28,098 nucleotides of DNA from a virus. Position 1 is the first letter of the stretch. Every line of letters begins with the position of its first letter. The notes beneath the pieces are model-generated. The model ran no database searches. It was not told where the DNA came from and was given only the letters and a program-made list of their open reading frames with translations. Below, piece by piece: positions 7,868 through 14,600 of this stretch. Both the position numbers and the translations under genes were made by a program. The DNA lies in the IMG/VR virus record IMGVR_UViG_3300042691_014204, positions 1-28,098 of that record. One strand, 5' to 3'.

Positions 7868-9214
7868 ATGCCTACCGTCGCAACTCTCTCTAACGCTCAG
7901 CTTGACGCTACCAATTCCATCCTTGTCAACGAAGCCGGTCGTATCGGCCCTGACATCTACACCAAGTCACTCAACACTTCCGCATGGATCAACCTCGCTC
8001 AGCGCGGTACGTTCCCTGACGAAATGGGTGACGTCATCAACGTCTTGACATGGGAGCGTTCGCTTCCCGGCACCGGCGGAGCACTTACCTTCTCTGACGT
8101 CGTCTCCCAGCAGTACTTCAACAACGACGGTGACCCAAACACCAACACCTCGACTACTGACGGGAGCTTAACAGGTGGGACGGTTAATGTCACCACCGGC
8201 GTGTGTCTCCCAACTCCAGCCGTCATCGGCTTTGGTCAGACAATCCGCCAGTACAACCTGAAACAGGCTGCTGTGCAGAGCCCCAAGATCTGCGTTCATG
8301 ACCTTCGCTACGCCGCGAAGCGCAAGGATCAGCTCACGGCGATGTTCAATATTCTCAAGGACAACACCAAGTGGGCTTGGGAGACCTACTACCGCTCAAC
8401 CTACTCTGATCTGGCTGAGCACAAGTTGGTTGTCAGTGGCGATCTTACCGACGTCAATGGCTCTGAATCATGGACGGTTCCTTCTGGTACAGGGCGTACT
8501 GGCACCGGCAGCAAAATGGAGAACATGAAGCACCTCTCACAGGGCATTCTTGACCGCATCTACCTCAAGCTCGTCCGCGAAGGCGCTGAGCCTTGGGGCA
8601 TGGAAAATGGTCGCCCAGTGTTCGCTGTGGTGCTCAGCCCTGAAGCTCAGGAGTTCTTGTTCCGTGGTCTTGGCGCACTCAACCTGCGCGACGACTTCCG
8701 ATACAATAACACCCGCGTTAATGAGCTGCTCGCTCCTCTCGGCGTTGAGCGCTCCTACAAGGGATGGTACTTCCTCGTGGACATGTTCCCGCGCCGTTTC
8801 AATCTGAACACAGCCTTAACTGGGTATGATGAAGTTCTTCCTTTCATCCCTGTGGAAGCTACTAACGGGCGCAAGTTTGTGCTCAATAACGCATACGAAG
8901 TGGCTGACATCGAAGAAGCCTACGTCTACGTCCGCGAGGCCGTTGAGTTCCAAGTTCCGAAGCAGCTCTCCAGCCCCGGCGGTGGCACCAGCTTCACAGC
9001 TCAGAACTACATGGGTGACTTCCGCTGGCTCAACATCCCGAATGAAATCAATAACCCTGACGGGACCATTGGTTTCTTCCGTGGCTTGCTGAGTGTGGCT
9101 GCAAAACCTGTGGCTCCTGACCTTGCAACGGTCATCCGCTTCAAACGTTGCGCTCCTAACGTCACTGGTTTAGCTTGTGGCGCTTTGACTGATGAGCTCC
9201 CGATCGCTCCGTAA
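7868..9214 (+). CDS. Major capsid protein
   Basis: A protein of 448 residues encoded right after the scaffold, the standard position and size of a major capsid protein. The sequence is mixed alpha/beta with aromatic-rich amphipathic segments (WAWETYYRSTYSD, FRYNNTRVNELL) and a Gly/Thr/Asn-rich loop at about 88-115 that could be an E-loop or surface insertion. No signal peptide or membrane segment is present. An HK97-type fold is assumed from the family, not seen. The start ATG follows a pyrimidine-rich stretch (TCCCCCTTTCTACTTTT) with no Shine-Dalgarno. High expression is expected for this gene, and its flanks hold the two strongest predicted structures in the window (7724-7844 before, 9225-9266 after). 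Confidence 0.78.
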   Translation: MPTVATLSNAQLDATNSILVNEAGRIGPDIYTKSLNTSAWINLAQRGTFPDEMGDVINVLTWERSLPGTGGALTFSDVVSQQYFNNDGDPNTNTSTTDGSLTGGTVNVTTGVCLPTPAVIGFGQTIRQYNLKQAAVQSPKICVHDLRYAAKRKDQLTAMFNILKDNTKWAWETYYRSTYSDLAEHKLVVSGDLTDVNGSESWTVPSGTGRTGTGSKMENMKHLSQGILDRIYLKLVREGAEPWGMENGRPVFAVVLSPEAQEFLFRGLGALNLRDDFRYNNTRVNELLAPLGVERSYKGWYFLVDMFPRRFNLNTALTGYDEVLPFIPVEATNGRKFVLNNAYEVADIEEAYVYVREAVEFQVPKQLSSPGGGTSFTAQNYMGDFRWLNIPNEINNPDGTIGFFRGLLSVAAKPVAPDLATVIRFKRCAPNVTGLACGALTDELPIAP

Positions 9215-9224
9215 TCCCGGTTAA

Positions 9225-9266
9225 CAGGGAAGGAGGCACCACCTGAAATGGAGGTCTCCTTCCCTG
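9225..9266 (+). terminator. Strong hairpin after the capsid gene, terminator-like without U-tract
   Basis: An 11-bp perfect inverted repeat, CAGGGAAGGAG (9225-9235) and CTCCTTCCCTG (9256-9266), begins ten bases after the capsid stop. A smaller inner pairing, ACCT (9241-9244) with AGGT (9252-9255), can form in the loop. No T-run follows, so an intrinsic terminator is doubtful; a processing or mRNA-stabilising hairpin fits as well. The 5' arm contains AAGGAGG (9230-9236), the only perfect Shine-Dalgarno match I saw placed before a potential start codon. Confidence 0.6.
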
Positions 9267-9298
9267 ATCCCCCGCAACCCTGCACCCCTCTTACGACC

Positions 9299-9571
9299 AT
9301 GCATAGCTTCCCAACTCCAGAAGGTTTTGAAATCCCCCAAGGACTAAAGGAAGGCGACACGTTCGAGGCTATGGCTGAGTTTCAGATTGATGCTGACAAC
9401 CAGCTAACCCTTGTTGGTCTTGAGGGGTGCGATTGCGAGTGTGACTGTGGATGCGAAGAAGAAGAAGAAGAAGAAGACGAAGGATCTGACGGCGAATACG
9501 GCAAAGGTAAAGGCAAGGGATTCGTCAATCAGATCGAAATCAAATTCGGATCTGCCGGTCTCGACCGATGA
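9299..9571 (+). CDS. Small capsid-adjacent protein with CxCxCxCxC and poly-Glu cluster
   Basis: A protein of 90 residues from ATG 9299. The frame is open to ATG 9248, which would add a 17-residue Pro-rich leader and place the start inside the hairpin loop, 11 bases after AAGGAGG. I prefer 9299 because its CCATG context matches neighbouring starts. Residues 1-43 are an ordinary small-domain sequence (FEIPQGLKEGDTFEAMAEF). Then come five alternating cysteines, CDCECDCGC at 44-52, followed by seven Glu and more acid, then a Gly/Lys-rich stretch and a final beta-like segment. The cluster suggests metal binding or disulfide crosslinking at the capsid surface; both are inference. I do not recognise the family. 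Confidence 0.7.
   Translation: MHSFPTPEGFEIPQGLKEGDTFEAMAEFQIDADNQLTLVGLEGCDCECDCGCEEEEEEEDEGSDGEYGKGKGKGFVNQIEIKFGSAGLDR
9455..9475 (+). repeat. (GAA)7 trinucleotide tract
   Basis: Seven GAA codons in a row encode the Glu tract after the cysteine cluster. Such a tract can change length by slippage in steps of one residue without loss of frame. Confidence 0.85.
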
Positions 9572-9978
9572 AACTGCACGTCAACCTAGATGACCTAACG
9601 ATTACCGCGTCTCCGCGTTCTCGTGCCCCCATCCGTAGCTTGTCAGTTAGACGAGGCGATAGTTTGACGATTGATGTGTCTTTCTCTACGAACGGTCGAA
9701 CAGGCTCGCTCCCGGTTGGTTCAGTCGTGAGTGTTTCCGCCTACGACGGACCCGCATCTAGGGTGGCTATAGCGACAGCTTCGACTTCTGTTGCGGTTAA
9801 TCGAGGTGCAAAGACAATTTACCGTCTATCGCCTGTCAGTTTCTCACTGGCGTCACTTAGCGGTAGGATTGAGTCCAGCCGCGTAGTTCAAATCCCATTT
9901 GAGGTTCGAGTTGTGAATGGCAGCCTCATATCTACCACGGCTCCTGTAACACTAAACGTCTCACAAACGGCTAGCTAA
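9568..9978 (+). CDS. Beta-rich virion-associated protein, function unknown
   Basis: A protein of 136 residues starting in an ATGA overlap with the previous gene. It is rich in Ser, Val and Thr with alternating hydrophobic residues (SLTIDVSFSTNG, GSVVSVSAYDG, VPFEVRV-type strands), suggesting a single beta-sandwich domain. There is no signal peptide, cysteine or membrane segment. Its place right after the capsid block fits a head decoration or auxiliary protein, or the small domain that begins some tail modules. Codon use is more mixed than in the capsid gene (more CGA and CTA), so it may be a recent arrival. I do not recognise the family. Confidence 0.68.
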   Translation: MKLHVNLDDLTITASPRSRAPIRSLSVRRGDSLTIDVSFSTNGRTGSLPVGSVVSVSAYDGPASRVAIATASTSVAVNRGAKTIYRLSPVSFSLASLSGRIESSRVVQIPFEVRVVNGSLISTTAPVTLNVSQTAS

Positions 9979-9980
9979 CC

Positions 9981-10193
9981 ATGACGCCTCCTTCTCAAGA
10001 CTATTTACACGGTGTCCCGACAGCCGTCATTGGGGGGTCGCTAAACCTCCTAGCATATTTTGTCTCCATGCAAGACATTGAAGTATGGCTTCGAGTTAGC
10101 TCGTTGATCGCAGGTAACCTTGTCGGTATCCTGACGATATGGAACCTAGCGCTCGCCATCAAAAAGAAGGTGGTTGACACGAAGGAGCCTTGA
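9981..10193 (+). CDS. Holin-like membrane protein with two predicted helices
   Basis: A protein of 70 residues with two hydrophobic helices, about 12-30 (VPTAVIGGSLNLLAYFV) and 38-60 (VSSLIAGNLVGILTIWNLAL), a short loop holding Asp and Glu, and a basic C-terminal end (KKKVVDTKEP). Size, two helices and basic tail fit class II-type holins, which open the inner membrane for the endolysin. It opens a four-gene block that ends in a muramidase, so a lysis role is likely. It starts two bases after the previous stop. Confidence 0.62.
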   Translation: MTPPSQDYLHGVPTAVIGGSLNLLAYFVSMQDIEVWLRVSSLIAGNLVGILTIWNLALAIKKKVVDTKEP

Positions 10194-10210
10194 GGTCAAG
10201 CTTTGACGCT

Positions 10211-10372
10211 ATGAAATCCAAGACCACTATCCTCGGCATTGTCACCATCATCGCAGCTATCGTCAATGCTGCGCTCAACTTCCTCAAGACCGGTACCATC
10301 GGAGACGTCGGCGAGACTATCGCCCTGATCTCTGGAGGCTACGGCCTCATCAAAGCTGCTGACAGCAAATGA
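10211..10372 (+). CDS. Second small membrane protein (holin/antiholin-like)
   Basis: A protein of 53 residues from ATG 10211. An in-frame TTG at 10190 would overlap the previous stop and add seven residues; I prefer the ATG. One strong hydrophobic helix (about 7-25, ILGIVTIIAAIVNAALNFL) follows a Lys-Ser-Lys start, and a second, weaker segment reads TIALISGGYGLIKAADSK. The ending, a Gly-rich segment followed by GLIKA-D-, is a pattern I associate with many small phage membrane proteins of the holin type. Together with the preceding gene it may form a holin/antiholin pair. Which one acts as the holin cannot be read from the sequence. Confidence 0.58.
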   Translation: MKSKTTILGIVTIIAAIVNAALNFLKTGTIGDVGETIALISGGYGLIKAADSK

Positions 10373-10677
10373 GCTCGCTCGCTGCAATCACAGCGTTCCT
10401 CACCTCTGCGGGTATCGCTCTAAAAGCGTACCCGCTATGGATTGCCTTTAGGGTCTCCGTAAACCTTGACCGACTTGACCATGAGATTCTTTCTGCTGCT
10501 GCTAATGGTAGCCCTCGTTCCAGGGTGTCACTGCTTGAAGCTCAAGCAGCGCGACTCCGTCGAATCTTCTCCCTCCTCTGCCCCGCCCCAACTTCGCCTG
10601 AAGTCGGGAGTCCCGTACGTCCCGAAGACGGACGAGGTGTGGGCAAACCAACAGGACTTCCTCGATCTCAAGGCTGA
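10369..10677 (+). CDS. Inner-membrane spanin candidate (Rz-like)
   Basis: A protein of 102 residues starting in an ATGA overlap with the previous gene. An N-terminal hydrophobic stretch (SLAAITAFLTSAGIALKAYPLWIAF, about 3-27; quoted in parts it reads as one membrane pass) is followed by a helical charged segment (VNLDRLDHEIL and SLLEAQAARLRRIFSLL) and a Pro/Gly-rich end. This is the arrangement of an i-spanin: N-terminal anchor and periplasmic coiled coil. The argument is strengthened by a lipoprotein gene embedded in another frame of its 3' half. Sequence alone does not prove it; the coiled coil is short for an Rz protein. Confidence 0.5.
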   Translation: MSSLAAITAFLTSAGIALKAYPLWIAFRVSVNLDRLDHEILSAAANGSPRSRVSLLEAQAARLRRIFSLLCPAPTSPEVGSPVRPEDGRGVGKPTGLPRSQG

Positions 10678-10708
10678 GGTTCTGAAGCTCCGCGCAACAT
10701 ATCAATGA
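10481..10708 (+). CDS. Outer-membrane spanin candidate (Rz1-like lipoprotein), overlapping gene
   Basis: A protein of 75 residues in a different frame from the gene it overlaps, running 31 bases past that gene's stop. It starts MRFFLLLLMVALVPGC, a compact lipoprotein signal peptide with a lipobox-like LVPGC, so Cys16 would be lipidated after cleavage. The mature part contains Ser/Pro-rich sequence (SSPSSAPPQLRL) and a short helix at the end, as in Rz1-type o-spanins. ATG 10466 would add five residues (MTDLT); ATG 10481 has the local CCATG context. A lipoprotein nested in a membrane-anchored gene beside an endolysin is the hallmark of Rz/Rz1 and implies a host with an outer membrane. Confidence 0.62.
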   Translation: MRFFLLLLMVALVPGCHCLKLKQRDSVESSPSSAPPQLRLKSGVPYVPKTDEVWANQQDFLDLKAEVLKLRATYQ

Positions 10709-11271
10709 ATCGCCCGCCCCACGAACTCGAAATCGGCAAACACATCCTCGATGTGGAGGCTCGACGTGACCGTAGTGGTAGGCTTGCCGTTTACAAACTC
10801 CCTTCCGGGGACGGCGGCGGCACCTTTGAAGTTGCCGGGATCAACGACAAGTATCACCCAGAAGCTTCTGCTCGGATCGCTGACCTAATTGCTCGGAAGA
10901 AATTCGTGCAGGCTGAAGAGGAGGCCACCGAACACATCCTCAAAGTCACCGACGTAGCTGGTGGGTGGGCGAGAACTCCGTCCACCGAAGCCGTGCTCCG
11001 GGACACCGCATTTAATCGAGGCACCACCGGGTGCGCCCGCATCCTTCAGATGGCCCTTGACGTAGAGGTTGACGGCAAAGTTGGGCCTATGACGCTGGCT
11101 GCTTTGCAACGTGCCGAACGTGAGCCTCGTGCTTTCCTGCTCCGGTTCCGCGAAGCTCGTCAAGCCTACGAATTGAAGGTCGCCCCGCCTGTCGGGAAGC
11201 GTGTCAAATTTTGGAAAGGCCTCGTCTCTCGCTGGGACAACACCACTAAGTTCGCAAACACCCTCGTCTAA
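10705..11271 (+). CDS. Endolysin: GH108-type muramidase with PG_binding_3-type C-terminus
   Basis: A protein of 188 residues, the normal length for phage GH108 lysozymes, starting in an ATGA overlap with the spanin gene. The family's catalytic Glu near the N-terminus corresponds to E18 in ILDVEARRD, where most members read E-G-G. A Gly-rich stretch (GDGGGTFEVAGI) matches the family's GG-T--GI turn. The C-terminal half fits the PG_binding_3 domain: FNRGTTGCARILQMAL from F103, then DGKVGPMTL from D123. No signal peptide is visible, so export should rely on the holin. The enzyme would cleave the glycan backbone of peptidoglycan at lysis. Confidence 0.82.
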   Translation: MNRPPHELEIGKHILDVEARRDRSGRLAVYKLPSGDGGGTFEVAGINDKYHPEASARIADLIARKKFVQAEEEATEHILKVTDVAGGWARTPSTEAVLRDTAFNRGTTGCARILQMALDVEVDGKVGPMTLAALQRAEREPRAFLLRFREARQAYELKVAPPVGKRVKFWKGLVSRWDNTTKFANTLV

Positions 11272-11273
11272 TT

Positions 11274-11603
11274 ATGGCTACTTGGCGCGGCAAAGAAGTT
11301 ACACTCAACTCCCCGAGGAAGATTCCGGGAGTAACTCCTGCTAACAAAAAGAAGAGCGTCTTCGTCAAGGACCCCGGCTCGGATAAGATCAAGATCGTCC
11401 ACTTCGGAGCCACCGGCTATGGGCACAATTACTCGGAAGCCGCCCGCAAGTCATACCTTGCTCGGTCGGCTGAGATCCGCGATAAGAGCGGCAACCTAAC
11501 CAAGAATGACAAGACGAGTCCCAACTATTGGGCGCGTCGTGATCTCTGGGCCGGTCCCGGCAAGGATCGTAAAACGCCACCACGGGGTAACGGGAAGTAT
11601 TGA
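11274..11603 (+). CDS. Small conserved-phage-type protein, function unknown
   Basis: A protein of 109 residues, Lys/Arg/Gly-rich and strongly basic. It starts two bases after the endolysin stop with the AATTATGGC context. The middle reads KSVFVKDPGSDKIKIVHFG, then KSYLARSAEI and SPNYWARRDLWAG. A KVFVKDP---K-K-V-FG segment followed by an R-x-F/Y-x-AR and an A-YW----W motif is a layout I recall from small proteins of cyanophages and other marine phages, where two cysteines are often present; here there are none. Function is unknown to me. Its basic charge would suit contact with nucleic acid or the acidic scaffold, which is speculation. Confidence 0.68.
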   Translation: MATWRGKEVTLNSPRKIPGVTPANKKKSVFVKDPGSDKIKIVHFGATGYGHNYSEAARKSYLARSAEIRDKSGNLTKNDKTSPNYWARRDLWAGPGKDRKTPPRGNGKY

Positions 11604-11607
11604 CGAC

Positions 11608-11622
11608 ACCGCTGACGGCGGT
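11608..11622 (+). other. Small hairpin before the tail-protein gene
   Basis: A 5-bp inverted repeat, ACCGC (11608-11612) and GCGGT (11618-11622) with loop TGACG, sits in the 33-base gap between stop 11603 and start 11637. No T-run follows. It is weak and could be chance. Confidence 0.3.
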
Positions 11623-11636
11623 TAGGTTGCGGATAT

Positions 11637-14600
11637 ATGATCCGCCCAAAGCCCGACGTTCCTGAGCGCTATCCCATTCTCTCATTCCCGACCCCCGAAG
11701 GGCAGGCCGACCTTCTCTTCTATGAGCTCCGGGATGGAGACTTGCCCAAGAACAAAGCATGGAATTATGGTGAGCCGCATCCTGACGCGGCCAAGTTTCC
11801 CAACCATGAGTTAGTCTTCGTGTCCGCCGCTGAAGGTGGAGCTGGTTGGCAGCGCTGGTATTATGCAGCCAACCGTGAGAACCAGCACCGGTACAACTGG
11901 CAGTTCACTGACACCACCGACTGGCCTCAGCTAGCGCAGACTTTCATCGTTCGCCGGTCTGACTTCTCCGTGACGTCAACGTATGAGATGCCTCCTTTAG
12001 ATGTCATCCCATACCCACTGGAGTGGCTTGCTACTGGGATCGAAGAGCGCCCCATCAATGACGAGACTCTCGCGTCAACCTTTGTCACTGTCGTTGTAAC
12101 CCGTGAGAAGATCCGGGTTCGCGCTCAAGATGGCACATACAGTGACCGCGAGATCGTTGGACGTGAGTTTGACCCTGACACCAACTCCACGACTACCTAC
12201 CGTAGGAGCAAAGTTCCAGCAGGGACAATCATTCCTGAAGGCATCCAACCCGATGGATCTGTTGTCGAGCTCCAACCCGTCAACACTCTTTGGTCGATCA
12301 AGAATACCAAGCAGGCTGCAGGGTTGGCCGGTAAAGCCGTAAATGGAAAAGCTTCACGGACGTTTCAGATCATCACTAACTGGGCTTGGCCTGCCGTGCT
12401 TGACTCTGTCAGGATCACCCCAGTAAAGTCGGACCCCGGCGACTTCTACTCAGCCATCACAGGCTATGTGACCGTTCCAATCTATGCAGCGGACGCGTAT
12501 TCTGGCCCCTGCCTTGCAACCATTATTGAAGAGTGGACGTCTAAAATCCCCGTAATTGGAGGTGATGGGGAGTGGGACAGCACAAAGTCCACCAGCCCTG
12601 CGCTCCCCCAACCAACACCCTTACTGCCGAAAAGTATCTACTTCGACAGCCCAAGTTTACGAGTTAATGTTCCTGAGTGCTTACATGGAACCTTGAATTT
12701 TTACGAGGGTAACTTCGAGCAGGTTTACCCAGCAACTACTCCCTATCGGTGGCCTGGGTCTGTTGTTGCTGAAGTAAATCTCAGCGCCAACCAAGGTGGG
12801 TGGCTGAAAAGAATAATGATTGTTAATGCCCCGTCGCTGTCAGGAGTTCTAACGGAGCTCATGCTTGAGCTAGACGCGCTGAACGCCACATCATTTAGCC
12901 TCAAGTGGAACTCCTTGGTAGACGTATACTCCCTGTTCCTCGACATATCTACCGACCCCACGTTTAAAGCAGGAACATTCTTGTCTGGGTTTGAGAATAA
13001 AGATGTCAAAGGGACCGTTGGAACGTCTTTGATTTCTGTTTCTCGCGGCGTGACATACTACTGCCGGTTAAAAATGTCGAGGGCAGTAGGAGCTACATTA
13101 GCTGCAAACGCAGCTAAACAAGCCGCCTCAGCATCAGGGCAGAATAGCACCCAAGCGCAGGCAGCCTATGTAGCCGCGTATAACGCTTTTGTAAATGACG
13201 CCGTCGCAAACAACAGGCTCCAAGGGGACCAGTCAAACACCCTCGCGGTAACGTGTCCACCACAGCCCGAGATCTCCCTCGCCACCCCCGGGGTTAACTG
13301 GCCCACCATCCCAACCAACTACACTGACCTACTTACTGGAGGCACTCTTACGTTTGACCCTACACAAACGTCGGCACCGTTGACGAAGACTGTCATCATT
13401 AGAAACCCGGGGCTGCTTCCGCTGTCTAATTTATCAGTCACTTTTTCTGCTGGCGATTTCTCTGCGACTGGGACGATACCTACCACTATTGAACCCGGCC
13501 AGTATGGAGTAGTCTCGGTTCGATTTGCCCCGACAACAGTGGGGGATAAGACAGGCACTATGGTAGTAACGTCAAATGCTATCAACAACCCTTCGTACAC
13601 TGTCAATCTAACGGGGAGCGCTGTTCAACCTGAAATTGATGTAAGGTACCCAGTAGGGCAGACGCCTCCCGCATCTAAACCGTCCGGGTCTGGAATCGCT
13701 CTGGGTTCTGTTAACACTGGCAGTTCGCAGACGTATGTGTTCTCGATACACAACTCGGGTAATGGTAACTTGACCGCTAGTATCAGTACGTCGTCAACAG
13801 AGCCATCATTGTGGCAGTTAACGGGGCAGCCCAGTTCTGCGATTCCCCCAAACACTAGCGATGAGTTCGAGGTAACTTTTTCACCCGGAACTTCCGTCGG
13901 CACTAAGACACTAAATATCTCGATTATTAGTGATGATACGACCGACGCGGAGAATCCGTACATATTGACTTTAACCGCCGAGAGTATTGCTGTTGGGTCA
14001 ATAATAGTAGCTTCCCCAGACGGTGCAGTACTCCCCGACGGTACTTATGACTTTGGATTTTCAGCCATTAACGTCTCAAAAGCAAAACTCTTTACTATAG
14101 GTAATACTGGGGTGGGGACTCTCACTGGCATAACGGCTGCGCTATATGGCGGAGGGGCTGACCAATTCATACTGGGCACCTATCCCGCAACGGTCAACTC
14201 AGGTAGCTCGGGATCGTTTAATATAACTTTTAGGCCAACTGCAAGTACGCCCACGGTAAAGAGTGCAGTCTTGGCGATAACGAGCAGCGACCCTAATCGA
14301 TCAATATTTTTCGTTAACCTTAAAGGCACTGTGGGGACGGATCACGAAATTGTGGTAGAGAGTCCCCCGAATAACAACTTAGTAGACGGCGTCAGTGTTG
14401 TTAAATTTGGATCTGTGCTGAGAGGGTCAACTCCACTCAATAATTTTGTAATCCGAAACATTGGGAACAATCGCTTAAATTTAATAGGCAGCCCTCCGGT
14501 TTCCGTAGTAGGCGGAGATTCCGCAAAGTTTATGGTCTCAGCGTTATCTCCCGCCGTAGCACACCTCGATGACGGACAGAGTACGACGTTTAGCGTCACT

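Noticed and set aside
7800-8048. Plus-strand frame overlapping the structured element and the capsid start
   Set aside because: It is in a different frame from the capsid gene, Ser/Leu/Pro-rich, and begins inside the inverted-repeat structure; it looks like a shadow.
10190-10210. TTG at 10190 as the start of the second holin-like gene
   Set aside because: An ATG 21 bases downstream gives a cleaner N-terminus (Lys-Ser-Lys before the membrane helix); an AAGGAG just two bases before the TTG is too close to act as a ribosome site.
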